A DNA stretch of 64,000 bases from Selaginella moellendorffii (taxonomy: Eukaryota; Streptophyta; Lycopodiopsida; Selaginellales; Selaginellaceae). Position numbers and translations under genes: made by a program. The stretch lies in contig NW_003314296.1 in assembly GCF_000143415.4 (NCBI RefSeq), positions 601,645 through 665,644 on the forward strand, written 5' to 3'. Of the stretch, positions 11,162 to 22,143 are shown one piece after another. Below the pieces are notes generated by a model, which saw only the letters and a program-made list of their open reading frames with translations, searched no databases and was not told the DNA's origin. Positions within the stretch are counted from its first letter, which is position 1, and each line of letters begins with the position of its first letter.

Positions 11162-12970
11162 TTAGTCGATTGTGATGAAATCGTAGACTCGTTTCAATCT
11201 AATGAGATTGAGAAAGAATTCGTCAGCTTCGATGTCAGTGCACTTCATCTGCGTTATTCTTAGCCGAACTTTCCTCAAGAGCGGGCTCCAACTTATCATA
11301 CTCTTCAAGACTTGCAGCTTCCTCTCTGCATTGAGAGGCGATCTAATGGTTATGTTTGCTTCTTCTAACCACAGAGCAAGCGGAGGAGTGGCAATCTACA
11401 AAAAACAAAAAAGATGTCAGACTAAGAGCAATGGTTTGAGTATACAAATCTACCTCCTCCTTCAGCACCAAGGAAGCAAACAATGCCCCATGGGCATCAA
11501 GCTTCTTTAACTTAGGATGGCTCGTGAGAAAATCTCCAAAGTCGATGTCGCGGAAAGGCTCAAAAGCTTCATCATCACCACAAAATTCAATCTTCATGTA
11601 GAGCGTCTCGACTTGAGTGGCAGACTGCAGCATCTTCTGGATAGCACCCCAATCCCATTGAAGACCTCTGATAGACAGGGACGCCAGAGCGGGAAGTTTT
11701 CCCACTTCCACATTGGCAAGCATTCCTGCCAAAAATGAAAACAAACACTATGTCAAAGCTGGATTGAAACAAAGAACGAATACCTGTCTGTTTTGCGATA
11801 GACAAATGCTGTAGAGACGAATCTTCCGCGATACGAATGTACGAGGCCCCCTGAACTTCAAAGACTCTGAGCTTCGGAGCGGCCACTGAGACGAAACAAT
11901 TATCTCCAGATCCACAAAAATCAAGGCGGCATTTCTCCAGTTCTTTCAGCTCCACGCACACCGACCTTATCCCATCACAGCCCAGCAAAGCCAGTTCTCT
12001 GAGAGCCGGACAGGCCGCCAGAATCCCCCTCAAAGCACCGTCCCGGATCCGAGCACCCACAACCTCGAGCGTCCTCAAGCCTGTGAAACTCCTCAAGCCC
12101 ACCGGAGAGTGAAGAAGAATTCCTCCCCACAGCCTCAGTGTCTCTAAGTCGCAGGAGCTGCGGCTGAGAACCTCGAGCTTGCCCACGCAAGCCTTGTCCG
12201 ACCCCTCCTCCACCCGAAACTCGAGAAGCTTCAAGCTCTTGGCAGCGTGCGCTACGCATTCCATGAGCCCGGCAGAGGTAAGCGTGCAGTAGACCACGAG
12301 CTCCTCGAGCTCCGCCGTGCTGCGGACCATCCGGTTCACAAGGGCGCTCGAATGGAGCCCCTTGTCGCTGAGACTCCTTGGAAAGACCAGCCTCCTCACG
12401 CTGCCCATGAGCTCCCTCCACCTCTTGCAAACGCACGAGCACGCCGCTACGTCCTCGGCATTGCTGAGGAGGCATAGCAAATGCTGGACGATGGCGTCCG
12501 GTAGCACGTCCATCAATCCCTCCACAGCGCCAGAAAGATCTGTGTATGGAGATGCGTGAATGCGCTGGAGTGAGGTTCTCGAAATGGCCTTACCTTGCTG
12601 GGCGTCTAGCGATCCCAGCTCCATGGCGCCAGCACCAGAAAGATCTGCCGCGACGAAATAAGCTTCCATCAAACGAAACAATCTCAAATCTTCTCACCTC
12701 GCTTGAGAATCACATCTGGCAATGCGCTTTCCAACCCCAGCTCCATGGCGCCGGCACCAGAAAGATCTGCCGCGATGAAACAAGCTTCCATCAAGCGAAA
12801 AATCTCAAAATCTTCTCACCTCGCTTGAGAATCGCATCCGGCAACGCGTTTTCCAGTCCCAGCTCCATGGCGCCAGCGCCAGAAAGATCTACCGAGACGA
12901 GAACCAGTTCTAGTTCTCTAAAAGCAAAGAATCCACGCTGCTTACCTGCATCTCCGAGAAGAAAGCGCAT
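11162..12970 (-). CDS. F-box/leucine-rich repeat protein with repeated 5' exons
   Basis: Seven exons on the minus strand: 12946-12970, 12820-12888, 12698-12766, 12594-12644, 11784-12539, 11454-11725 and 11162-11395. They give 491 residues, with phases agreeing throughout. The F-box lies in exon 5 (VLPDAIVQHLLCLLSNAEDV, then CSCVCKRWRELM), followed by LRR-type segments (LRTLEVVGARI, LRELALLGCDGI). F-box proteins recruit substrates to SCF ubiquitin ligases. Exons 2, 3 and 4 are near-identical copies starting DLSGAGAMELG; two continue into LPDAILKR/LPDVILKR, resembling the start of the F-box itself. All four 5' introns are phase 1, so any copy can be added or skipped in frame. The first ATG at 12970 is the least certain part; translation could instead start at a MELG methionine inside a repeat exon. 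Confidence 0.82.
12594..12888 (-). repeat. tandem 122-bp exon+intron repeat, three copies
   Basis: Exons start at 12888, 12766 and 12644, exactly 122 bp apart. Copies 1 and 2 have 69-nt exons followed by 53-nt introns, and both exon and intron are conserved between them. Copy 3 has diverged after the shared first half of the exon and uses a different donor (51-nt exon). A fourth related exon start (DLSGA) lies at 12539, in front of the true F-box. The repeat arose by internal duplication of a symmetric phase 1-1 exon. Confidence 0.88.
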
Positions 12971-13174
12971 CGATCGAGCTTCCGAGTCACGGCCTCACAG
13001 CGCAGACAGATCAAAATGCTGGGCGCTATCGCGGGACGATCGAAATATCTTGCGCTAAGCTAGGGCGAAAGCGGGAGGATGCTAAAGACTCCACCCCAAA
13101 GGCGCCAAGTACAAATTCTGGCGGGAAGCGAATCTTTTTGGTCAGGATTATTCCTTTTCCGTACAAAGTATATT

Positions 13175-14702
13175 CTACGAACATATACACGAGCAGTTCC
13201 CCGAGCTCCTCTCCACGAGGCGCTTGTCACGATTTATCATCGTCCGTATAAAAGGAAGCTTTTTCTTCACTTCGAGCCAGATCATTTCTACTGCGCCCCC
13301 TTTCTCTTCATACTCGAAATACTTTCTCACCTTCAAGAAAAAAAACGATTACTTTTAGTGAAAAACTCGAAAAAAAGCAGAGTTTTCTCCAACTTTAAAA
13401 AGAACAAATGGATCTCACCTCGCGAAGCCGCTGCTGCTTTTGCTTGAGCAAATCTGGAGAGATACTCCTCAAGTAGGAGCCGAGATATCCTGGCTCCAAA
13501 GCGTTGATCGAAGGAACGAAGATCGCAAACTCGGAGTAATCGAGCTCGTCCTCGAACGGGAGCTCGATGTCGTCGCTCACGATCACCGGCACGCAAACAC
13601 TTACGATCGCATCGAAGAGCCGGCAAGCCGATGGAGTATCGCCGGCAGGATGCAAGCAAAACTTGGAAGTTTGCATTCCAACTTTCGCGAGCCTGCGTCC
13701 TTCGCGAGATTGCGTGCCGTGTTTCATCACCATGTCAGGCTCGACATCTAAGACTTGAAACAACTGGTCGCGGATCTTACCACCCTGGAAACAAAGAAAA
13801 AAGAGATTTTTTATCGAAAAGCTTCGGATAATTCATAGTACCTCTTTCCTGTAGCGGTTTCCCATGAAGAACAGAAGCGTGTCCCGGTCGAGAGTTACGT
13901 TTTCGTTGAAGTATGAGTCGATCCGATGAGTGTATGGAAGAACCACGTCCTTGACTAGAGAAGCTTGATCCGGCTTAAACCTCTCAAAGTCGGAGAGCAA
14001 AAGAACCGTGTTCTTGAGACGATCCCTCAGCCTTTTCAAGGCATTTGGATCCTGGCAAATCACTACGTGATCCCTTCCCTTGTTTTTCTTCCAGCTTTCC
14101 TGTTCTTCCAGCCATGCCATGAGTTCTTCCTGGATATCTTCATCACTGTAAGGATCTTCATCGTCCTCACTCTTGCCATTCCCGACCACCAAGCTCAAGG
14201 ACGAGAAAAACGGCACGTAGAACACATCGGCCTCTTGCGGATTCATCACTCTCACCGACGCATCACTCAGCCTCCTGTCCTCTCCCTGTTCTAGATCGTA
14301 GAAAAGCCACCACTCGGCGCTGTGCTGCGTCCCTGGATACCTCAATCTCTTGTCGTTCCTGGCAATCCCTCTGGATCTAAGATAGCGCTCCACTACCCCG
14401 TAAGTAAATTTGCTAGGCAGATCATACATGAAGATTCTAAGAGGCCGGGACTCGCTTACCGGCAGCGCAATCAAGCTCTCGGAGGATTTGAGGTGCCTGG
14501 CAGCTGGGCCGATGCTCTGGACGACTGCCCGAGACTCGAAATAGAACACATTGCTGGCGCCGTGGAGGACGAGATAGGCGAGCAGTAGCAGCAGCGTCGG
14601 CGCCCAGATTGAGCCGCGGCGCATGAATGTGCTGAGGAAGATCTTCCGCCCTGCCAGTGCCATCAATCCCCCGCCCGCCGGAGACCCTGCATTCTCGCTC
14701 AT
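13175..14702 (-). CDS. GT47 exostosin-family glycosyltransferase (ARAD-like)
   Basis: Exons 13842-14702, 13419-13784 and 13175-13330 give 460 residues. Plant GT47 enzymes are Golgi type II membrane proteins that add sugars to cell-wall polymers; the closest group is probably the arabinosyltransferase (ARAD) set. An N-terminal transmembrane anchor lies near residues 33-55 (APTLLLLLAYLVLHG). The exostosin core follows: RIFMYDLPSKF, EADVFYVPFF, DHVVICQDPNAL, DTLLFFMGN and KFCLHPAGDTPSACRLFDAI, then VPVIVSDDIELPFED. Exon 1 joins exon 2 as RYRKE-GGKIRDQ, the expected family junction. The last exon (VRKYFEYEEKGGAVEMIW) completes the C-terminus. The gene diverges from RRP8 with 105 bp between the start codons. 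Donor sugar and acceptor cannot be told from sequence. Confidence 0.88.
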
Positions 14703-14807
14703 CCGCGCGCCGGAGCTTCTTGCCCTAGCTCACGGCATTCCCTAATTCTGGGGAGCAAGAGAGACACGTGGCAGTCCCTAATTCGCCACGAGGTTTAGGG
14801 TTCTTCG
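14703..14807. promoter_or_regulatory. bidirectional promoter of the GT47 and RRP8 genes
   Basis: Only 105 bp separate the two divergent start codons, so both promoters and 5' leaders must fit here. A perfect G-box core CACGTG is at 14765-14770. A GGTTTAGGGTT telo-box-like element at about 14792-14802 is on the RRP8 side. Telo-boxes are common upstream of plant ribosome-biogenesis genes. Confidence 0.6.
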
Positions 14808-16047
14808 ATGAAGCGCAAGCGAGAGAATGGGGATTCTGGGAAGAAGGGGAAGGAGAATGGCGGCGCTGCGCATCAAGTATCAGGGATTTGTGATGGCCTG
14901 GAGAAGCGGCAGCACTCCGGGAGGAAAGATTCACGGAAGAAATCCACGAGTGTTCTAGACAAGGTATGAATCGAGAGAATTTTCTTGAATCCGATTTGCC
15001 TCTCTCCATAGATGCGGCAGAGGCTTTCTGGCGGCCAATTTCGCATGCTCAATGAAGTTCTCTACACTCGCAGGTTTGAGATCTCGATTTTTTTATTAGC
15101 TCAAAAGCTTTCTTGTTCTCAATGCAGTGGAGAAGGAGCTAAAGACTACTTTGATAAGGATCCCGACGCTTTTAAACTGGTGAGAACTGATCGAGAATCC
15201 TCGAATTCTTTTTTCTCAAGCTAACTGTATCAACTAGTACCACGCAGGATACCAAGAACAAATGTCTCGATGGCCCAAGCTTCCAGTCGATGTGATCATC
15301 GAGTGGCTAAATTCCAGAAACTCCAACTTGGTAGTCGCGGATTTTGGCTGTGGTACGTATATCAATTCCAGAGTTCTCTCTTGTTGATCGTGTTTGTTTT
15401 TTTGTGTGTGATTTCTAGGTGATGCTAGGCTCGCCAAAAGCGTCAAGAACAAAGTCTTTTCATTCGATCTTGTTTCCAATGATCCTGTAGTCACTGCGTG
15501 CAACATGGCCAGTGTAAGCTCCTTTAAAAACTTTCCACTGTTCACTGTTCCATTGTTTTGTCCATTGATCCATTGTTGTTTCTTTTTGTTCATGAATTTT
15601 CAGACGCCTATTCCCAGTTCCTCGGTGGATGTAGCAGTGTTTTGCCTCTCCCTCATGGGAACGGATTATCCAAGCTATCTCAAAGAAGCTCATCGTGTTC
15701 TAAAGGCCAAGTAAGAAGGAAGCTTTTTCTTAGGTTTTTGCTTGCGAAACTAAACTTTTTGCTGTGCCAGAGGATGGCTCTTGATAGCAGAAGTGAAGAG
15801 CCGCTTTGATCCTGCAAACCACGGCGCCGACCCTCAAGTTTTCCTCAGGGGATTGAAATCTCTTGGCTTCAGTCTCGTCAAACAGGTAAATTGCAAGTAG
15901 AAGACGTTCTCATCTCTCGATTCCTGGCAGGATGATTCGAACAGAATGTTCTTACTTTTCTACCTCCGCAAAGACAAAGACGATCGTTCTTCCTCCAAGA
16001 AACTCTCTTGGCCGGAGCTCAAACCTTGCCTCTACAAAAAGCGCTAA
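14808..16047 (+). CDS. RRP8: RRP8, nucleolar 25S rRNA m1A methyltransferase
   Basis: Eight exons: 14808-14963, 15012-15073, 15128-15179, 15238-15352, 15419-15513, 15604-15710, 15771-15885 and 15931-16047. They give 272 residues. RRP8 methylates adenine N1 in large-subunit rRNA using SAM. The N-terminus is a basic K/R-rich nucleolar-type stretch. The methyltransferase domain begins with [15 protein letters not shown] and carries the family signature [16 protein letters not shown]-binding motif I is VADFGCGDARLA and is interrupted by a phase-1 intron. [13 protein letters not shown] and [10 protein letters not shown] follow. The C-terminus ends in KPCLYKKR as in other eukaryotic RRP8 proteins. 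Its length is at the short end for the family because the disordered N-terminus is short. Confidence 0.95.
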
Positions 16048-16383
16048 AAACTTTGAAAGCCCAATGATCACGGTCACGAAGCTTATTCTTTTCCGTACAT
16101 GGTATATCCTATGGACAAATCCCGATTTAGGGCAACTCAATTAAACTTACAACTGTCCCAGGTTTTTTAAAATTCTTTTAGGGGGAATCGAACGATGGTC
16201 GGCGAGGCCAAATCCTAAAGACTAATTTTCCAGGTCAAGCGATGGGGGAGAGGGCGGCGCTTCCACTCCGTCGCGCTCGATTTCCTCGAAATATCGTGTC
16301 TTAAGGGCCCCCGCGATCGATCTGGGAGGAGTCTGCCCTAGGGCGAGAATGTAGCATCAGATTGCGCGTCTAGAGCAGCAGCG
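16048..16383. other. spacer between RRP8 and fimbrin
   Basis: This span holds the probable RRP8 3' UTR and the fimbrin promoter and leader. No coding frame or repeat is evident. The GC-rich part near 16235-16380 is probably the fimbrin 5' UTR. Confidence 0.5.
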
Positions 16384-19124
16384 ATGGCGGGATTTGGAGG
16401 CGTGGTGGTGTCGGATCCATCTCTGGCGAGTCAGCTCACGCAGAAGGAGCTGCGCTACTTGAAGACGCAGGTTCGCGATAGAAATTTCTCTAGCTCTCAT
16501 GGTTTTTCTTCTCTTCCTCCTTTTCGTAGTTTGATTTGCTCAAAGATGACTCTGGACGGATCACCGCGGCTGGTTTGGAGCATGGCACTTCGAAGCTGGG
16601 ATTTTTCCAGCAGGCGCTAACGCAAGAGGAGATCGTTGGAATCATGAAGCAGCACGATCCAGGTTTTACCGGAGGCCTGGATTTCGAATCTTTCCTTCAG
16701 GTAACGAAGGAAAAAAAATTCTAGAGAGATCTTTGGATTGACAAGTGTGGTGATTTGCGTGTGTAGATGTATTTGCATCTACAAAAGATTGGAAGCCCGA
16801 AAGTTATCGGCCCTCACCGAACCTCCGCGTTTCTAAAGGATGCCACAACAATGCTGATTCATACGATCAGTGACTCGGAGAAGAAAGCGTACGTTGATCA
16901 CATCAACAGCTACTTGGCCGACGACTCCGTGTTGGATCCTGTTTTGCCGATCGATGCATCCGGGGGCGACTTGTTTGAAATTGTCAAGGATGGAATTTTG
17001 CTGTGGTAAGTGCCGCTATCTCACACGGCTATTTGATTTCTTATGGATCACTGTTTCGTTTGAAAAGCAAGCTTATCAACGTGGCGGCTCCTGGAACTAT
17101 CGACGAGAGAGCATTAAACATCAAGAGCAGGCTAAATCCTTGGGAAAGAGTCGAGAATCATAAACTGTGCCTGAATTCAGCGAAAGCGGTCGGTTGTTCT
17201 GTTGTCAATATAGGAACGGAAGATCTTGCAGAGGGCAGGGTTAGTACTTCTGATCATGTGCTTTAAAGTATACTGAGACCTTTTCTTTGTCCTGCCAGCC
17301 GCATTTGGTTCTTGGTTTGATTTCTCAAATCGTGAAGGTAAGCTAGTAATCTAGACGTTAAAGTTTCTTTCTCATCATTTTGTATTTTTCTTTTCCAGAT
17401 TCAGCTTCTTTCGGTTGTCAACCTGAAACAGACACCAGAACTAGTGGAGGTGCTGAACGATAGCGAGGTATGGTTTCACGATCTATGTAGATAGAGGTAT
17501 TTTCTTACATTTTTTATCGTACACAGGAAGTTGAAGAGCTCCTGCATCTACCAGCCGAGAAAATGCTGTTAAAGTGGATGAACTTCCATCTGAAAAAATG
17601 TGGCTACAAGAAAGAAGTTACTAATTTCTCTTCTGATGTCAAGGTATGTCTTCGAAAAATTTGGAAACATGGTAATAGGACTTAATAAGTGAACCTTTTA
17701 TGGATAGGATGGTGAAGCTTATACATTGCTTTTGCATGCGTTAGCACCTGAAAGCTGTAGCCTGGCTCCTCTGGAAAAGGATGGGTTGGAAAGGGCGGCA
17801 TTACTACTGTCTCAAGCAGAGAAAATCAACTGCAAAAAGTACTTATCACCAAAGGATGTTGTTGACGGCTCTGCAAATTTGAACCTGGCATTCATAGCGC
17901 ACCTTTTCCACGAGCGGTAGTAGTTTTTCTATTGAACAAGGTTGCATCCTCTTGATTTTCTGTCTCTTTTCAGAAATGGTCTGACGCTGGACACCAGCAA
18001 GGTGGCAGTAACATTTGCCGAGATGATCCAGGACGATGAGCAGGACACGAGAGAGGAACGCGCGTTTCGCATGTGGATCAACAGCCTGGGAATGGACACT
18101 TACCTTCATCATCTCTTCGAGGATGTTCGGGATGGGTAAGTTTTCTTCTTTTTAATTTTGAGCCTTCTAACATTTGAATCTACGATTGCAGATGGGTTTT
18201 GCTCGAGGTTCTTGACAAGCTAAACCCGGGATGTGTCAACTGGAAGCACGCAAACAGACCCCCGATCAAGATGCCGTTCAAGAAAGTTGAGAACTGCAAT
18301 CAGGTTGTGGACATTGGAAAAGGCATGAAGCTGTCGCTAGTGAACGTAGCAGGAAACGACATTGTTCAAGGAAACAAAAAGCTCATTTTAGGTGCTTCTC
18401 GCTTACCTCAAGCTCGAAGAACTCCTAACAATTGCACTTGTTGTGCAGCTTTTTTGTGGCAACTGATGAGATATAGCATGCTTCACGTACTTAAGAAGCT
18501 GAGGCTGCACGGCAAAGAGGTCTCCGATGCGGATATTCTACAGTGGACAAATGAGAAAGTTAAGCGTGCTGGTAGAGAGTCGAGAATGGAAAGCTTCAAG
18601 GTAAGCCCGCCTTTTGTGCACGATTTCTGTCAATCTCATAAATCTTTCCTGGACCTGCGATAGGATAAAAGTCTGGCGAATGGTATCTTCTTTCTCGATC
18701 TCCTTGCTGCTGTGGAGCCAAGAGTAGTGAACTGGAATCTAGTTACAAAGGGAGAAACAGGTAGGCAAGCTTGGTTTTTGTTGTCCACCTTCATTTTTGT
18801 TGCTTTTCATCCAGACGAGGATAGGAAGCAAAACGCAAACTATATCATCAGCGTGGCACGAAAACTTGGCTGCTCGATCTTCCTCCTGTGGGATGACATT
18901 GTAGAGGTAAAGAAAGAAGATGTCTCTTCCTTTCTTTCTTAGTTACAAACTTTTGATCCATCCATTGTTTGATCCAGGTGAGGCCAAAGATGATCTTGAC
19001 GCTCGCAGCGAGCATCATGCTCTGGGATTTTTCGTCCAAATCCAACAAAGCTACGGCCGCGAGCGCTGTTCCAGAGCTTGGAAAGAAAGAAGAGGCGAAT
19101 GGAGCAAATGGAAAGGGCGTGTAA
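16384..19124 (+). CDS. FIM: fimbrin (plastin), actin-bundling protein
   Basis: Fourteen exons: 16384-16470, 16530-16700, 16767-17005, 17068-17239, 17299-17337, 17399-17467, 17527-17643, 17708-17916, 17974-18135, 18192-18391, 18449-18600, 18664-18760, 18815-18906 and 18978-19124. They give 650 residues, the usual plant fimbrin length. Fimbrins cross-link actin filaments through two tandem actin-binding domains. A degenerate EF-hand region at the N-terminus ([11 protein letters not shown]) is followed by four calponin-homology domains. Landmarks include [59 protein letters not shown] and [14 protein letters not shown]. All introns are short and canonical. Confidence 0.96.
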
Positions 19125-19294
19125 AGGTTGATTACTTTGGTTTTTTGGCTTTCCAGAGAGATTGCGTGAAATAGGCTGGTGTAAATTGTTTTTGTACATT
19201 GTGAGAATGTTCTATTCTTTTGCAATAAGATTCGATCAACGGCAAATTTTAGGGTTCTTCAAACTTTTGGGGTTTTTCACTGTTCTTCGTGGTA

Positions 19295-20927
19295 ATGCGA
19301 TCGATCGCTCCAAATCCACCCGACATTGAGGATCTGGACGGGCGCTGCTTCCACGAGCACGAGGTGACGAGCATCAGGAGGGATTTGCTGGATTGGTACG
19401 ATAGAAACAAGCGCGATCTTCCATGGCGGCCGGATGATTTTGTGGGAGAGAATGTGGAGGAGAGAGCTTACTCTGTGTGGGTCTCGGAGATGATGCTCCA
19501 GCAAACGACGGTAGGAAGAGTGAAAGATTATTTTCCCAGATGGATGAGCAAGTGGCCGAGCTTGAGCCATCTCTCGCAAGCTTCTCAAGAGGTTTGTATA
19601 CAAAGAAAAAAATCTCTTTTGTTCTTAGGATTTTTTTTTCTTCTTCTTTTTTCGTCATAGGAAGTAAACTCACTATGGGCTGGACTTGGCTATTACAGAC
19701 GCGCGAGGTTCCTTCTCGAGGCAGGTATTCAAACTCTTTTTTTTTTCGCTTGTGCTTCACGAGTTCTTGCGATCAGGGAGCGAAGCACATCGTGGAAAAT
19801 TCCGGGGGCATTTTCCCTCGAGATGCAGCTGAGCTGCGGCAAATCCCTGGCATTGGAAACTACACAGCCGGTGCTATTGCTTCCATTGCATTCAAGCAGG
19901 TAACTTCTTTGCTTTGTTTTCGTTGTTTTCCCATTTAAGTTCTTTTTTGTTCTTTGTTATCTCATTGCTTTGTTTTCATTGTTTTCTCACAGCCGGTGCC
20001 CGCAGTGGATGTGAATGTCATCCGTGTGATCTCTCGGCTACGAGCTATCTCAGATGCAACACGAGAGTCCAAACTTTTATGGTAAGCTTTTCGCAAGTTG
20101 GAACTCTCATGCCAAATTTTTTTCTTCCAGGAAACTAGCGGGAGAGATTGTAGACTTGGAAAGGCCCGGAAGTTTCAACCAAGCGCTCATGGATCTTGGC
20201 TCCGCGGTGTGCAAGACAAAGGCTCCTTTGTGCTCGGGGTGTCCCATAGCCGGCTCTTGCAAGGCTTTTCTTCTTCAAAAGCAGTCAGCTGACAAGGAAG
20301 TGGCCGTGAGCGTCACAGATTTCCCAGCCAAGTCCATCAAAGCGGCACCGCGAGAAGAGTTTACTGCCGTGTGCGTCGTGGAACTTCTTCCACTTGGAGA
20401 CGATGGCTCGTTGTTCCTCCTCGTACAAAGGCCCGAGAATGGTTTGCTTGCCGGACTGTGGGAGTTTCCGGCCGTGTTGCTTAAAGATCCAAAGACCTCC
20501 GCCAAGACGAGAAGAACAAGCGTCAACAAGTACCTGCGAAGCTCTCTCGGCTTAAGCCTGGACAAGTCCAGTGTCAAGACTCGCGAAGAAGTTGGAAGCT
20601 ACAGACATGTCTTCTCGCACATCCGGCTCAATATGTTCGTGGAATGGTTACAAATCTCCTCCACCGGTAAGCGATATAGTCTCTTATGAAGTTTCTTACC
20701 AAGTTCTTGGGTTTAGACGATAACGCTGCTATGGAGGCCAAAACACTTCCAAGAACACAATGGGTGAAGTACTCGGCTCTGGAGAAAATGGGACTCACTA
20801 GTGGCGTGAAAAAGGTAAGCAAGCAAAGCTAGTTTCTCAAAACTCTCACAACACCACCACGCAGGTTTTCTCGATGGTTTCTAAACACCGTGACAAGAGA
20901 CAAGGATCCAAGAGAAAAACTCCATAG
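19295..20927 (+). CDS. MUTYH: MUTYH, A/G-specific adenine DNA glycosylase
   Basis: Exons 19295-19591, 19661-19724, 19781-19899, 19993-20081, 20131-20666, 20717-20814 and 20865-20927 give 421 residues. The enzyme removes adenine mispaired with 8-oxoguanine in base-excision repair. Visible are the catalytic glutamate in SEMMLQQT, the helix-hairpin-helix LRQIPGIGNYTAGAIASIAF, the catalytic aspartate in AVDVNVIR, and a 4Fe-4S site spaced C-x6-C-x2-C-x5-C (CKTKAPLCSGCPIAGSC). A NUDIX-like C-terminal domain recognises 8-oxoG. Exon 3 needs the acceptor GGGAG before CGAAGCAC to keep frame, giving EAAKHIV. The frame is open back to a GTG at 19289; the ATG at 19295 is used. The stop lies 40 bp from the stop of the convergent neprosin gene. 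Confidence 0.93.
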
Positions 20928-20967
20928 AGGGAGGGTACCTTAAGCGAAGGATTCTTACAAAGATCTA

Positions 20968-22046
20968 TCAAGTGGTCGTCTGGCATCTGGGATTGTACCC
21001 GGTGCCACCAAAGTAAAGCCTTCCAGTCCGCTGCTCGACGTACGTATAGTAGCAATCGCCAACGTTGTCAAAGGTAAGCTGTATGAGATGCTCGCCAACC
21101 AGTTTCGTTGTTACGTTGTCAGCATCTGTGACGACGAGATCGACTTGGAAAGCAGAAAAGCCGTAGCCTGCGAGAGGGAAGAAGCCACTGCCCATCTCGG
21201 TGTACGTGTGGCGGTTCTCGTTCCACTTGTTTAAGACTCGGCCACCGAAAGAGACGATAGCGGCTCCTCCGCTGTCCATCTCGGGTAACAGGCCGAAAGG
21301 GAAGTATCCAACTTTCTCGTTATCGTTGTAGACCCACCAGTCTCCTTGACCATCCTGAGACAATGGTGGTGGTTTAGAGATCTTTGTACGACTGGAAGAA
21401 TCAAATGCAATTTTTGTACCTTGAGAACAGCCAGAGCCGTAGTGTACTGCGTTCCATTTAAATCCGAGACCATGTTGTCCAGTGTGAGTCCCACAATTAT
21501 GTTGGTAGAGGTTTGGATAAATCCCTGGCAATTGGTGTTGAAGCATCCAATCCGGCCGCTTTCATCGAGTATCTATCAAGCTATAAAGTCAGTCTCCAAG
21601 CAAAGCAGCGATACAAAGAGAGACAGTTACCGTCCAGCGAACAAAGAGATGAGTTTCATTGTCCTCGTACAGTAGAGGATAGACCTGGTAAAAGAGAAAA
21701 GAGAGGAACTTTACCAAAGAAGCAAAGGTACTTGCGTGCCAGCCAATTTCAATGAGGTTTGTCAGGTTGCTGGAGACCAAAGTGATTTGCGAGGCACTGT
21801 ACTCGTTCGTCATCTCCACATTTGGATTCCATACGTTTAGAGACGAAGAAGCTCCGATAAAAGTCCCCAGCAAATCTCCCATCGCTAGCTGCCGTGAACG
21901 AAAAAACGAACACAAACAACCGAAGTACTAACGAAAAAGTCTAGCTTTGGAAAGAAGGGTCTTGCCTCGACGCTGCTGTTTTGAGCTCCAGTGCGAACTG
22001 CAGCCATCGCCAACAGCACCATCAGAGTCAGGAGCAATCCTCCCAT
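20968..22046 (-). CDS. secreted neprosin-domain (DUF239) protein
   Basis: Exons 21966-22046, 21736-21888, 21631-21684, 21420-21572 and 20968-21354 give 275 residues. Neprosins are secreted glutamic prolyl peptidases; plant relatives are mostly uncharacterised. A signal peptide (MGGLLLTLMVLLAMAA) is present. The domain shows IGWH-VYPLLYEDNETHLFVRWT, GCFNTNCQGFIQT, DWWVYNDNEKVGYFPFGLL and the C-terminal GGTGYNPRC. Compared with typical members of about 400 residues, the N-terminal activation peptide domain is missing. Two introns appear to use GC donors (GAG|GCAAGA and CAC|GCAAGT). The second is forced: the nearby GT donor would introduce an early stop, while the GC donor restores the family's G-W-x-V-Y-P. 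Confidence 0.88.
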
Positions 22047-22143
22047 CTTCGTCTTCTTCGCTGCTCGAGCTTTGCTGCGAAGAGACCATCTAGAACACGA
22101 GGGTCGGTCGCAAGAGCTTCACATTCTCATAACTTCGGCTTTG

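Noticed and set aside
18900-18960. Alternative reading through the fimbrin exon 13 donor
   Set aside because: Reading through gives a stop soon after, and the next exon ([19 protein letters not shown]) is the conserved fimbrin C-terminus.
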